This document shows positions 15,416 to 22,445 of a stretch of 22,445 nucleotides of DNA, piece after piece. The translations under genes were made by a program, and so were the position numbers. Within the stretch, counting starts at the first letter, position 1. Every line of letters begins with the position of its first letter. A model generated the notes under the pieces. It saw only the letters and a list, made by a program, of their open reading frames with translations, was not told where the DNA came from and did no database searches. This DNA comes from an uncultured Sulfurovum sp. (GTDB lineage Bacteria; Campylobacterota; Campylobacteria; Campylobacterales; Sulfurovaceae). The stretch spans positions 1 through 22,445 of the forward strand of contig CAMZNQ010000315.1 in NCBI GenBank assembly GCA_947313765.1, written 5' to 3'.

Positions 15416-15454
15416 CCAATTCCCTCTTTTAAATTGGTTGTTAACTCAACCAAT
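15414..15454 (+). terminator. Two alternative hairpins after ybaB
   Basis: AACCAATT (15414-15421) can pair with AATTGGTT (15432-15439), while the overlapping ATTGGTTG (15433-15440) can pair with CAACCAAT (15447-15454). Both stems are perfect 8-mers and exclude each other. The first arm includes the ybaB stop. There is no T-tract, so this may be a terminator, an mRNA-stabilising end or a switch. Confidence 0.5.
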
Positions 15455-15585
15455 CTGCTTCCCATATAACAAAAATTAATAAAATTTCAACAATTCTTTA
15501 AAATATAAGTAAAAATTAATTAACCATTTGTTACTATTCGCGACCTAAATCTAAATTTAGTGTAATTCTGCGTGAAGAATTTTTA

Positions 15586-15591
15586 TATAAT
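15586..15591 (+). promoter_or_regulatory. Promoter -10 of the ribosomal operon
   Basis: TATAAT lies about 100 bases before rpmJ and is flanked by the inverted pair TGCGT/ACGCA. A perfect CTAAATTTAG palindrome lies at 15551-15560. No clear -35 is seen. Transcription would start near 15598 and give a leader of about 90 bases. The 274-base gap from 15416 otherwise holds the alternative hairpins after ybaB and the leader stem-loop. Confidence 0.5.
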
Positions 15592-15612
15592 ACGCACTGC
15601 TTATATAAGAGT

Positions 15613-15648
15613 TGGTTAGATAATAGGTTAACTATCTTCATCTAACCA
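15613..15648 (+). promoter_or_regulatory. Stem-loop in the rpmJ-rpsM operon leader
   Basis: TGGTTAGAT (15613-15621) pairs perfectly with ATCTAACCA (15640-15648). Inside, ATAG (15623-15626) can pair with CTAT (15632-15635). In E. coli the alpha operon is repressed by ribosomal protein S4 binding a leader structure, and S4 is encoded here too, so this is a candidate autoregulatory site. The match is by position only. Confidence 0.45.
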
Positions 15649-15689
15649 TGACGCAACTTAAGTGCAAAAACAGACTTTAGGAGTAACCA

Positions 15690-15803
15690 ATGAAGGTTAG
15701 ACCATCAGTAAAAAAAATGTGTGATGATTGTAAGATAATTAAACGAAAAGGTATCGTTAGAATCATCTGCAAAAATCCAAAACATAAACAAAGACAAGGA
15801 TAA
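15690..15803 (+). CDS. rpmJ: 50S ribosomal protein L36
   Basis: The 37-residue protein [20 protein letters not shown] continues to [12 protein letters not shown]. Cys11, Cys14, Cys27 and His32 make it the zinc-binding form of L36. It is preceded by TAGGAGTAACCA, a strong ribosome binding site, and is the first gene of the operon, two bases before rpsM. In many bacteria infA or secY stands just before it; here panD-ybaB does. Confidence 0.97.
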   Translation: MKVRPSVKKMCDDCKIIKRKGIVRIICKNPKHKQRQG

Positions 15804-15805
15804 GC

Positions 15806-16168
15806 ATGGCACGTATATCAGGTGTTGATTTACCTAAAAAAAAGAGAATTGAGTATGGACTTACATATATATATGGTATAGGTCTTCATAGTTCAAGAAA
15901 AATTCTTGATGCAACAGGTATTGACTATAATACAAGAGTATATGAATTGACAGATGCACAAGCAGCATCAATCCGTAATGAGATTCAAGAGAATTTCATG
16001 GTAGAGGGAGATCTTAGAAAAAAAGTTACTCTTGACATAAAAGGTCTTATGGATTTAGGTTCATACAGAGGACTTAGACACAGAAGAGGACTTCCTGTTC
16101 GTGGTCAAAAAACTAAGACAAATGCTAGAACTCGTAAGGGTAAAAGAAAAACTGTTGGTGCAGCATAA
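15806..16168 (+). CDS. rpsM: 30S ribosomal protein S13
   Basis: The 120 residues begin [20 protein letters not shown] and include [46 protein letters not shown] and a basic tail (TRKGKRKTV), all standard S13 features. It sits in the 30S head, contacting the P-site tRNA and helix 42. The spacing of two bases from rpmJ and 14 to rpsK marks one operon. Confidence 0.98.
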   Translation: MARISGVDLPKKKRIEYGLTYIYGIGLHSSRKILDATGIDYNTRVYELTDAQAASIRNEIQENFMVEGDLRKKVTLDIKGLMDLGSYRGLRHRRGLPVRGQKTKTNARTRKGKRKTVGAA

Positions 16169-16182
16169 GAAGGTAATGATAA

Positions 16183-16557
16183 ATGAATAAGAAAAAAGCA
16201 AAAAAGAATATTGCTAAAGGTGTAGTTTATGTAGCTGCTACCTTTAACAATACAGTAATTACAGTTACTGATGAACTAGGTAATGTTATTGCATGGAGTT
16301 CTGCTGGTGCTTTAGGATTTAAAGGTTCTAAAAAATCTACTCCTTTTGCAGCGACAGAAGCTGTTGCAGATGCAATGGCAAAAGCGATGGAGCATGGAAT
16401 TAAAGAGGTTGGTATCAAAGTACAAGGACCTGGTTCTGGTAGAGATACAGCTGTTAAATCAATTGGTGCAACTGAAGGCATTAGAGTAGCTTGGTTAAAA
16501 GATATTACTCCATTACCACATAATGGTTGTCGTCCTCCTAAGCAGAGAAGAGTTTAA
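16183..16557 (+). CDS. rpsK: 30S ribosomal protein S11
   Basis: The 124-residue product starts with a Lys-rich segment, then [56 protein letters not shown] and [19 protein letters not shown], the universal S11 ending. It belongs to the 30S platform near the mRNA exit. The length is normal. Confidence 0.98.
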   Translation: MNKKKAKKNIAKGVVYVAATFNNTVITVTDELGNVIAWSSAGALGFKGSKKSTPFAATEAVADAMAKAMEHGIKEVGIKVQGPGSGRDTAVKSIGATEGIRVAWLKDITPLPHNGCRPPKQRRV

Positions 16558-16574
16558 TCACTATTTTTAGTGAT
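16557..16574 (+). other. Hairpin between rpsK and rpsD
   Basis: ATCACTA (16557-16563) pairs perfectly with TAGTGAT (16568-16574) around TTTT, beginning on the last base of the rpsK stop. An imperfect repeat (TTAATAATTC near 16579, GAATAATTAA to 16601) follows in the same 55-base gap. It may tune the S4 and alpha-subunit share of transcription or mark RNA processing. Confidence 0.45.
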
Positions 16575-16612
16575 AAACTTAATAATTCATAGAATAATTA
16601 AAGGTATTAAAC

Positions 16613-17239
16613 ATGGCAAGATATAGAGGTCCAGTTGAAAAACTAGAGCGAAGACTTGGTGTTGATCTCGGCTTAAAGGGAGAGAGAAGACTAGCAGGTA
16701 AATCAGCTTTAGAGAAAAGACCATACCCACCAGGGCAACATGGTCAAAGAAGAACAAAACTAAGTGAATATGGTGAACAGCTTCAAGAGAAGCAAAAAGC
16801 TAAATTTATGTATGGTGTATCTGAAAAACAGTTTAGAGCATTGTTTGCAGAAGCTAAAAGACAAGAGGGAAATACAGGTTCACTCCTTATTCAACTTCTT
16901 GAGCAGAGACTTGATAATGTAGTTTACAGAATGGGTTTTGCAACTACTAGAAGATTTGCAAGACAACTTACAAACCACGGACATATTCTTGTTGATGGTA
17001 AGAAAGTTGATATTCCATCATTTAGAGTTAAAGCAGGTCAAAAGATTGAAATTAGAGAAAAATCTAAAGCAAATACACAAGTTGTAAGAGCAATGGAACT
17101 TACAAATCAAACAGGTATGGTTGAGTGGGTAGATGTTGAAAAAGATAAATTTTTTGGTATCTTCACAAGAGTTCCAAATAGAGATGAAATTTCAATTCCA
17201 GTTGAAGAGAGATTAATCGTTGAGCTTTACTCTAAGTAA
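16613..17239 (+). CDS. rpsD: 30S ribosomal protein S4
   Basis: The 208 residues begin [20 protein letters not shown] and contain [60 protein letters not shown] (the S4 RNA-binding domain) and [20 protein letters not shown]. No N-terminal zinc cysteines are present, so it is the zinc-free form. S4 nucleates 30S assembly and in E. coli represses its own operon; the leader hairpin upstream of rpmJ is a candidate target. Confidence 0.98.
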   Translation: MARYRGPVEKLERRLGVDLGLKGERRLAGKSALEKRPYPPGQHGQRRTKLSEYGEQLQEKQKAKFMYGVSEKQFRALFAEAKRQEGNTGSLLIQLLEQRLDNVVYRMGFATTRRFARQLTNHGHILVDGKKVDIPSFRVKAGQKIEIREKSKANTQVVRAMELTNQTGMVEWVDVEKDKFFGIFTRVPNRDEISIPVEERLIVELYSK

Positions 17240-17267
17240 CAATAAACATTAGGCAAAAAGGCAAAGA

Positions 17268-18269
17268 ATGAAAAAAATTAAAGTAGCTCCATCACTTCCA
17301 ACAAATGTTGAAGTGAATGAACTAGGAACAAATAGATCTGAAGTTATTGCCTATCCTTTTGAGAGTGGTTATGCTATTACACTTGCACACCCTTTAAGAA
17401 GACTAATATTGGGTTCTTCTATTGGATTTGCTCCAATCTCTATTAAGATTGAGGGTGCTGCACATGAGTTTGATAGCGTTCGTGGAATGCATGAAGATGT
17501 TGCAGTCTTTATTATTAATCTTAAAAATATTCGTTTTAAACTTGCTGAAGGTGTTGAGAAATTAGAAGTTAACTATAGCTTTGTAGGTTCTCGAGAAATT
17601 TTAGCAAAAGATTTAGTAACTGATGAAGTAGAGATTGTAAATCCAGATGCATTTTTAGCAACTCTTAATGAGGATGCTATCCTAAACTTTACAGTTGTAA
17701 TTGCTAAAGGTTTAGGTTATGTTCAAAGTGAAGATATTAGAGCTGATGTAGCAGTTGATGCTATTGCATTGGATGCTTTCTTTACACCTGTAAAAAAAGC
17801 AAACTATGACATTCAAAATGTCTTAGTTGAAGATAATCCAAACTATGAAAAAATTGTCTTTGACATTGAAACAGATGGTCAAGTATCTCCTGTTGATGCT
17901 TTTACAAATGCATTAGAGACAATGTACAAACAGCTTTCAGTATTTAATGGAGTTCTTGATGTTGAAATCAATGCAGCACCTATTAAACGAAATAATGATG
18001 ATTCTGAAATCAGAGCATATCTTGAACCAATTGAGTCACTAGGTTTATCTGCTCGTTCATTTAATTCACTTGACCGTGCTGGAATGAAAGTTATTGGAGA
18101 ATTGGTATTAATGAATACCAATGAGATTAAAAATATTAAAAATCTTGGTAAAAAATCATTAGATGAGATTTCTGAATGTTTAGATAACTTAGGTTATGGC
18201 GAAGATTTTGATTTGACAGATATTACAAGAGTTAATCTTGTTAAGAAAATAGAGCAGTTAAAAAACTAG
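17268..18269 (+). CDS. rpoA: RNA polymerase alpha subunit
   Basis: The 333 residues contain the assembly domain (about 1-230), with GYAITLAHPLRRLILGSSIG as the dimer-interface motif, VRGMHEDVAVFIINLKNIRF and DGQVSPVDAFTNALE. After a linker comes the C-terminal DNA- and activator-binding domain (about 255-325), with IESLGLSARSFNSLDRAGMK and IKNLGKKSLDEISECLDNLG. Length and order are normal. It follows rpsD by 28 bases and precedes rplQ. Confidence 0.98.
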   Translation: MKKIKVAPSLPTNVEVNELGTNRSEVIAYPFESGYAITLAHPLRRLILGSSIGFAPISIKIEGAAHEFDSVRGMHEDVAVFIINLKNIRFKLAEGVEKLEVNYSFVGSREILAKDLVTDEVEIVNPDAFLATLNEDAILNFTVVIAKGLGYVQSEDIRADVAVDAIALDAFFTPVKKANYDIQNVLVEDNPNYEKIVFDIETDGQVSPVDAFTNALETMYKQLSVFNGVLDVEINAAPIKRNNDDSEIRAYLEPIESLGLSARSFNSLDRAGMKVIGELVLMNTNEIKNIKNLGKKSLDEISECLDNLGYGEDFDLTDITRVNLVKKIEQLKN

Positions 18270-18289
18270 CTCGATAAGAAGGAAGATAT

Positions 18290-18640
18290 ATGAGACATAA
18301 ACATGGATACCGTAAGTTAAGCAGAACTTCTGCTCACAGAGCGGCACTATTAAAAAACCTCTCTATTGCTCTTATTAAATATGGAAGAATAGAGACAACT
18401 CTTCCTAAAGCAAAAGAGCTTAGAAGTTATTTTGAAAAGCTTATAACAAAAGCGTCTAGTGGAGATAATGCACATAGAGCAGTTTTTGCAATGTTACAAG
18501 ATAAAGTTTGTACAAATAAACTTGTTACTGAAATTGCACCTGAATATGCAGAGCGTAATGGTGGATATACAAGAATCATTAAAACTCGTAACCGTAGAGG
18601 TGATGCAGCACCGATGGCTATTATTGAATTAGTTCAATAG
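18290..18640 (+). CDS. rplQ: 50S ribosomal protein L17
   Basis: The 116 residues begin [20 protein letters not shown] and include [40 protein letters not shown] and AIIELVQ, which are standard L17. It lines the peptide exit tunnel region. GAAGGAAG precedes the start. It is the last gene of the operon and is followed by a perfect hairpin. Confidence 0.98.
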   Translation: MRHKHGYRKLSRTSAHRAALLKNLSIALIKYGRIETTLPKAKELRSYFEKLITKASSGDNAHRAVFAMLQDKVCTNKLVTEIAPEYAERNGGYTRIIKTRNRRGDAAPMAIIELVQ

Positions 18641-18652
18641 TATCCACCTACA

Positions 18653-18674
18653 TGAGGTTCTTTTTTGAACCTCA
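18653..18674. terminator. Terminator of the ribosomal operon
   Basis: TGAGGTTC (18653-18660) pairs perfectly with GAACCTCA (18667-18674) around a six-T loop. It lies 12 bases after rplQ and 18 bases before the end of the convergent DUF2062 gene, so it may serve both strands. The downstream tail is AT-rich without a pure T-run. Confidence 0.7.
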
Positions 18675-18692
18675 AAATATTATTTAAATTTT

Positions 18693-19181
18693 CTACTCTT
18701 TAATTTTATTAAATCTCTCTTTTTTAACAGACCTAATCCACAACAAATTAATTATGTAATATATGAGAAGTGATACAACAGTCGAGTAAGGGATTGTCCC
18801 AACATATAGAGGTACAATAATACTATCCCAATTCTTACTAAACCAATCTAAAGTTAATTCAATATTATCTATCCCCTCTCTGCCTAGAATCAGATTTCCT
18901 GTTTTGTACTCCATATAGTACATAAATGGCATAGTAATTGGATTACTCAACCATACCATTGAGATTGCTATGGGTACATTAAATCTAACAAAAGGGGTAA
19001 CAGCTAAGAGAGCTAACATCTGCATTGGCATTGGAATAAAACCCCAAAAAAGACCAATAAGTATTCCCCTAGATATGGATTTTCTATTGATAGATAGATA
19101 CTCTCTTGGTATTTTATATTTATCTATAAAATTTTTAAGTTTAATGTTTGTATTTTTTGTTTTAAAAATTTTTCGAATCAT
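18693..19181 (-). CDS. DUF2062 membrane protein
   Basis: The 162 residues include GILIGLFWGFIPMPMQMLAL, FNVPIAISMVWLSNPITMPF and MYYMEYKTGNLILG, the recognisable core of DUF2062 (PF09835). Two or three membrane helices (about 38-60, 64-88 and 122-148) are flanked by basic ends. The molecular role of the family is not established. The start at 19181 has a GGTGA ribosome binding site. It is convergent with rplQ and divergent from nfu. Confidence 0.85.
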   Translation of the reverse strand: MIRKIFKTKNTNIKLKNFIDKYKIPREYLSINRKSISRGILIGLFWGFIPMPMQMLALLAVTPFVRFNVPIAISMVWLSNPITMPFMYYMEYKTGNLILGREGIDNIELTLDWFSKNWDSIIVPLYVGTIPYSTVVSLLIYYIINLLWIRSVKKERFNKIKE

Positions 19182-19301
19182 CTATTCACCAATTTACCTT
19201 TTAATTGAGGTATTTTATTCTTTATATCTTTATATTTCAATGAAAGAGTAACAAAATATAGACAACCAAAAAGCCAAGATGCGAAAACTTATCATTTGTT
19301 C

Positions 19302-19330
19302 TTGACAAACATTTAAATATAATGTATAAA
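19302..19330 (+). promoter_or_regulatory. Sigma-70 promoter for nfu
   Basis: TTGACA (19302-19307) is a perfect -35 and, 17 bases on, TATAAA (19325-19330) with TG immediately before it is the -10. It is the only promoter I saw in the window with a clear full consensus at both boxes. The start codon lies 30 bases downstream. Confidence 0.65.
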
Positions 19331-19360
19331 TAGATTAATTACAAAATTAAGGAGAAGCAA

Positions 19361-19639
19361 GTGCTTCCATTTACAGATGAAGAGTTAAAACCAATTGTTA
19401 CAGATATGCTTAATAAAGCAAAAGTTTGGATACAAAAAGATGGTGGAGATGTTAAATTAATAGATATAAAAGATGGTACAGTCTTTGTTCAATTACAAGG
19501 TGCTTGTGTTGGTTGTGGTAGTTCTGGAACTACCATAAAATTTGGTATTGAAAAAGAGATGAAAACTTTTATTCATCCAGATATAAAGGTAATGAATGTG
19601 CCTCATGGTTGGGAAGATAAATTGGAACAGTTAGGATAA
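19361..19639 (+). CDS. NifU-like iron-sulfur scaffold protein (NFU domain)
   Basis: This 92-residue protein is a lone NFU domain. It starts at a GTG with AAGGAG eight bases before it. Motifs are KVWIQKDGGDVKLIDIKDGT and LQGACVGCGSSGTTIKFGIE, where Cys49 and Cys52 (CxxC) hold a transferable [4Fe-4S] cluster between two monomers. It would deliver clusters to target proteins. It leads an apparent operon with the TPR gene two bases downstream, then murE. Confidence 0.94.
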   Translation: MLPFTDEELKPIVTDMLNKAKVWIQKDGGDVKLIDIKDGTVFVQLQGACVGCGSSGTTIKFGIEKEMKTFIHPDIKVMNVPHGWEDKLEQLG

Positions 19640-19641
19640 CT

Positions 19642-20214
19642 ATGGCTAAGATAAGTATTGATACATTATTAACCCGTGCTGAAGAGCTATTTTCAGTAGG
19701 TAAATATGAAAATGCTTTAACTGTTTATGGATTATTATTAAGAGATTACCCATCAAATAAAGATGCCAAAATAGGTATATATCTATCTGATATTGGTATT
19801 GAAAATGGAGATGAGGCACAAGCCTTGTTTGATTATTATCAAATTATCAAAAATGAACAAGAGAATGCAGGAGAGACCATGATTAACCTTCTCTCTACTC
19901 TTGATGTGGGTAATGAGAAAGTTAATGAGTTAGTAAAATCAAATAAAGATAAAATAGAGTACAAAGATGGGATTGGCTATAAAGATTTTTTACGTTTTAT
20001 TGATGAACGAGGAGATTTTAAAGAGGCTTTTGAAGATGTAATGTTCTCAACACATATTATCTTAAAAAATAGAGAAGAGTATATGCAGTTTATTGAAGAG
20101 TTAATCCAACGAGGTCAAAAAGAGTTAGCACTACAATTTTTAGACTCATCTAATGGTAATGTTCACAAGGATCAAGAGATTTATGCACTTTATCATAAAA
20201 TAAAAGATGATTAA
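19642..20214 (+). CDS. TPR-type hypothetical protein
   Basis: The 190 residues are mainly helical. A tetratricopeptide-like unit is visible at about 6-55 (LLTRAEELFSVGKYENALTV, then LLLRDYPSNKDAKIGIYLSD), and a later pair near 145-175 (EEYMQFIEELIQRGQKELAL). There is no signal peptide. It is probably a cytoplasmic scaffold or adaptor of unknown partner. The tight position between nfu and murE matches a neighbourhood I recall from Campylobacter, so it is likely a conserved lineage gene. Confidence 0.8.
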   Translation: MAKISIDTLLTRAEELFSVGKYENALTVYGLLLRDYPSNKDAKIGIYLSDIGIENGDEAQALFDYYQIIKNEQENAGETMINLLSTLDVGNEKVNELVKSNKDKIEYKDGIGYKDFLRFIDERGDFKEAFEDVMFSTHIILKNREEYMQFIEELIQRGQKELALQFLDSSNGNVHKDQEIYALYHKIKDD

Positions 20215-20225
20215 TCTCAATAGGA

Positions 20226-20231
20226 TATAAT
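20226..20231 (+). promoter_or_regulatory. Possible -10 before murE
   Basis: TATAAT lies 23 bases before the murE GTG, giving a very short leader if used. Read-through from nfu is also likely. Confidence 0.3.
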
Positions 20232-20254
20232 AATCTTAAAAAAAAGATATTAAA

Positions 20255-21553
20255 GTGAAATTAGATTACAATTTAAATGACTATAGATATATTACAGATG
20301 ATACTAACCTTTTAGCAAAAGAAAATCTATTTCTTTTAACAGCACAAAATAGAAAATATTTTGATAAACTAGATACTCCACCCCCACATATTACCCCCTC
20401 TAAACTTATTGAAAATTGGAATTTAGATAGTTTAAAAGTTGTTGGTGTAACAGGAACAAATGGAAAAACTACTGTTACAGCAGGAATATACTCTTTTCTT
20501 TTAGATTTAGGAGAGAAACCAGCCCTTTTAGGAACACGAGGATTTTTTGCTAACGAAGAGAGAGTAGAAGAGAAATCCATGACAACCCCATCTATTTTAC
20601 ATATTTTACATAGCATGAAAATGGCAAAAGATAGAGGTTGTAACTACTTCATCATGGAGGTAAGTTCTCATGCTATTGACCAAAATAGAATAGAGGGATT
20701 GAAATTTGCACTAAAAATCCACACAAATGTAACCTCTGACCATCTTGATTATCATGGAACAGTAGAGGAGTATCGAGCTGTTAAGAGCCGTTTTTTTGCA
20801 GATGACTCTCCAAAACTTCTAAACAAAGATGATATTAAAAACATTACCTACAATCCTAAAAATGCACAAAGTTATGGTGTAGATGAACCTGCAACCTTTA
20901 AAGTTCAAGCATTCTCTTTACAGCATGGCATTACAGCAGGAATCAAACATCTCTCTACGGAAGCAACATTTCACTCTCCTATGGTGGGACTATTTAACCT
21001 TTTTAACCTTATGGCATCAATTGGAGCAACTACCATCTTGACAGGCAGAAATGTAGCAGAGATTTGTGAAGTTGTAGAGAGATTTGCAGGTGTAGCAGGA
21101 AGAATGGAGGTTGTTAGCAGAAAACCTTTAGTAATTGTTGATTTTGCACATACAGATGATGGTATGATTCAAGTTCTCGATAGCATAAAAGACCAAGATA
21201 TATCAGTTGTATTTGGAGCAGGGGGAGATAGAGATAGAGGTAAACGACCAAGAATGGGTGCAGTAGCTTCAAAATTTGCTAAAAAAGTATATGTTACAAG
21301 TGACAATCCAAGAAGTGAAGCACCTGAAGCGATTATTGAAGATATTCTTTTAGGCATAAAAGACCAATCTAACACTAGAGCCATGGTTGATAGAGCATTT
21401 GCAATCCAAGAGGCTCTAAGAGAGTTAGAAGAGAATGAAGTTTTAATGATTCTTGGTAAAGGAGATGAAGATACAATGGAAATCAAGGGAGAGAAATTTC
21501 ACTTTGATGACCGTGAGATAGTTAGAGCATTATTGGAAAAGATGAGAGGTTAA
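20255..21553 (+). CDS. murE: UDP-N-acetylmuramoyl-L-alanyl-D-glutamate--2,6-diaminopimelate ligase
   Basis: The 432-residue enzyme adds meso-diaminopimelate to the peptidoglycan precursor, using ATP, in the cytoplasm. Visible are the P-loop GVTGTNGKTTVTAGIYSFL (about 64-82), MEVSSHAIDQNRIEGLKF, HTNVTSDHLDYHGTVEEYR with the carbamylated-Lys region just after, VDFAHTDDGM, FGAGGDRDRGKRPRMG and DNPR (350-353), the diaminopimelate-specific motif. It is shorter than the E. coli enzyme (about 495) because the N-terminal domain is reduced, as in other Campylobacterota. The start is GTG with a weak AAAAGAT site; other starts cannot be excluded. It fits the diaminopimelate-binding residues of the OmpA protein in this window. 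Confidence 0.96.
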   Translation: MKLDYNLNDYRYITDDTNLLAKENLFLLTAQNRKYFDKLDTPPPHITPSKLIENWNLDSLKVVGVTGTNGKTTVTAGIYSFLLDLGEKPALLGTRGFFANEERVEEKSMTTPSILHILHSMKMAKDRGCNYFIMEVSSHAIDQNRIEGLKFALKIHTNVTSDHLDYHGTVEEYRAVKSRFFADDSPKLLNKDDIKNITYNPKNAQSYGVDEPATFKVQAFSLQHGITAGIKHLSTEATFHSPMVGLFNLFNLMASIGATTILTGRNVAEICEVVERFAGVAGRMEVVSRKPLVIVDFAHTDDGMIQVLDSIKDQDISVVFGAGGDRDRGKRPRMGAVASKFAKKVYVTSDNPRSEAPEAIIEDILLGIKDQSNTRAMVDRAFAIQEALRELEENEVLMILGKGDEDTMEIKGEKFHFDDREIVRALLEKMRG

Positions 21554-21598
21554 ACTCTTTTCTTTTCATCTTTTTACTTTACCCATAATTTTCCCTAC

Positions 21599-22180
21599 TT
21601 ATGATTCTTTTTTATAAAGTAAGTGATATTTTTTTAGATTTCCAGAATCTATATCTCCTGTCTCATACTTTTCTCCTAAATATAAAATTCCATCCACCTC
21701 TATACAATCAAAGTCTATACTATCTGTGGAATTTTCTTCTTTATAATCGATATGTACAAATGCACTACCTTTAACATCTCTATAAGAGCCATTCATATGA
21801 TTATATATCTCCTTTATATAATTATAACTTCTTACTTTTCCCTCATACTCCTTATTGTAAAAAAGGTTGAATTTTACAGAAGCATCTTTCTTAATCAAAA
21901 TATAGATTCCATCAAGCTCTTTTCTATACTTCTTTTCTTTATCTGTTACATAAAAAAAATTTATTCCCACTATGTTTTTTAAATATTCTTCTTTAGACTT
22001 TTTATCTATTTTCCATCTTCCAACTAACTCATCTAACTTAACCTCTCGTGTCACTATATACTTTTGTAGTTCACTCTCTTTCTGTTCACTTCCATCGTCA
22101 AGAATAGAAAAAATATTTCCACACCCATTTAAAAATGCTCCTATTAGTAATAGTCCTAAAAATTTATTTATTATTTTCAT
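21599..22180 (-). CDS. Small lipoprotein of unknown function
   Basis: From ATG at 22180 the product has 193 residues, starting MKIINKFLGLLLIGAFLNGC with lipidated Cys20 and an AAGGAA ribosome binding site. An in-frame ATG at 22249 would prepend 23 non-signal residues that overlap the palindrome at 22207, so it was rejected. The mature protein has DELVGRWKIDKK at about 50-60, then DGIYILIKKDASVKFNLFYN and a Lys/Tyr-rich C-terminal half with EVDGILYLGEKY, recalling lipocalin-like or META-type small beta domains, but I cannot assign a family. It is convergent with murE; the 45-base gap is T-rich with no hairpin. Confidence 0.65.
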   Translation of the reverse strand: MKIINKFLGLLLIGAFLNGCGNIFSILDDGSEQKESELQKYIVTREVKLDELVGRWKIDKKSKEEYLKNIVGINFFYVTDKEKKYRKELDGIYILIKKDASVKFNLFYNKEYEGKVRSYNYIKEIYNHMNGSYRDVKGSAFVHIDYKEENSTDSIDFDCIEVDGILYLGEKYETGDIDSGNLKKYHLLYKKES

Positions 22181-22206
22181 TTTATTGTTCCTTTCTAATT
22201 CTATAG

Positions 22207-22227
22207 GGTGTAGTCGCCGACTATACC
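22207..22227. repeat. GTAG-associated palindrome 1 (REP-like)
   Basis: GGTGTAGTC (22207-22215) pairs with GACTATACC (22219-22227) with one G-T pair around GCC. It contains GTAG at 22210-22213. It lies just upstream of the lipoprotein start. Confidence 0.45.
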
Positions 22228-22278
22228 AAATTAGATTTAAATACATCATAATGTTTCTATTTGAAAAAATAAAAAGGT

Positions 22279-22304
22279 GTAGGTCGGGGTATCCTCACCC
22301 CGAC
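22279..22304. repeat. GTAG-associated palindrome 2 (REP-like, GC-rich)
   Basis: GTAG (22279-22282) directly precedes GTCGGGGT (22283-22290), which pairs perfectly with ACCCCGAC (22297-22304) around ATCCTC. The GC content is far above that of its surroundings. Read on the minus strand, the stem is followed by T-rich DNA (22261-22275), so it may terminate the leftward gene at the edge. Confidence 0.6.
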
Positions 22305-22329
22305 AATGTTGATGAATCGGTAGCTTTAT

Positions 22330-22445
22330 TTAGCTTGTAGTAGGTGGATTTACCAATCCATTCAACAAATTCCATCTAAATCTATCTATGTCTATTGTGT
22401 AGCTTCCAGATACACTTTTAGGTTTTCCACTATTTCCATCCATAT
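22330..22445 (-). CDS. C-terminal end of an unidentified protein, partial
   Basis: The minus strand gives about 37 in-frame residues ending at TAA (22330-22332) and stays open to the window edge. They read MDGNSGKPKSVSGSYTIDID, then RFRWNLLNGLVNPPTTS. The Gly/Ser/Asp-rich, aromatic composition looks like a real secreted or surface domain end. Its last dozen codons (NGLVNPPTTS) come from the GTAG/TGGATT palindrome, so that element contributes the C-terminus. The ATG at 22443 could be internal. The function is unknown. Confidence 0.4.
   Translation of the reverse strand, partial: MDGNSGKPKSVSGSYTIDIDRFRWNLLNGLVNPPTTS
22337..22360. repeat. GTAG-associated palindrome 3 (REP-like)
   Basis: GTAG at 22337-22340 is followed by TGGATT (22345-22350), which pairs with AATCCA (22355-22360) around TACC. 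It overlaps the end of the edge gene. It is the weakest of the three elements. Confidence 0.35.

Noticed and set aside
18970..19251. Plus-strand open frame opposite the DUF2062 gene
   Set aside because: The minus strand carries the conserved DUF2062 core and a ribosome binding site; the plus frame is its shadow.
19302..19323. Promoter formed by TTGACA and TATAAT at 19318
   Set aside because: The spacer would be only 10 bp; TATAAA at 19325 gives the normal 17 bp.
22181..22249. Longer N-terminus for the small lipoprotein starting at 22249
   Set aside because: The added residues precede the lipoprotein signal and come from the palindrome at 22207; the ATG at 22180 has an AAGGAA site.
1..22445. 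tRNA, rRNA, transposase or phage genes
   Set aside because: None was recognised on either strand by reading; short RNA genes without clear landmarks could still be missed.

Overview
The window looks like a chromosomal segment of a low-GC Campylobacterota (Epsilonproteobacteria) bacterium, perhaps Sulfurovum- or Sulfurimonas-like. The reasons are the AT-rich codon use, many extended -10 promoters (TGnTATAAT) with no clear -35, the gene order rpmJ-rpsM-rpsK-rpsD-rpoA-rplQ, the nfu-TPR-murE trio and the copper-receptor type. The genus is an inference. No rRNA, tRNA, CRISPR array or transposase was seen.

Left part (1-5.5 kb): an edge-truncated sugar transferase that starts surface-glycan synthesis lies divergent from a DUF2334 polysaccharide-deacetylase-like gene. 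Next come a fused DmsB-DmsC protein (four Fe-S cluster motifs plus an eight-helix anchor) with no catalytic subunit nearby, and an ankyrin-repeat protein. A leftward pair follows: a histidine kinase with almost no sensor domain and no response regulator nearby, then an AMIN-domain lipoprotein.

Middle part (5.5-14.1 kb): a cell-surface block. It opens with a TonB-dependent receptor carrying the CxxxM and HxM motifs of OprC/NosA copper receptors. Its promoter region, shared with the divergent kinase gene, contains a two-copy direct repeat. Next is a secreted protein with 345-bp tandem repeats and an IPTL-CTERM-like tail. It is followed by a translationally coupled pair: an OmpA-family porin with one type-3 thrombospondin (TSP3) motif, and a 1064-residue lipoprotein. 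The lipoprotein is mostly an Asp-rich calcium-binding TSP3 array built of 258-bp superrepeats, and it ends in a domain resembling the formylglycine-generating-enzyme (SUMF1) fold without its cysteines. My reading is a calcium-stiffened stalk anchored in the outer membrane and carrying a lectin-like tip.

Right part (14.2-22.4 kb): housekeeping genes. These are a thioredoxin-like [2Fe-2S] ferredoxin, panD-ybaB, the rpmJ-to-rplQ ribosomal/RNA polymerase alpha operon with a structured leader, a convergent DUF2062 membrane protein, and nfu-TPR-murE. The end holds a small lipoprotein gene and a cluster of palindromes adjoining GTAG tetranucleotides, resembling REP elements. The C-terminal end of another leftward gene runs into one of these palindromes.
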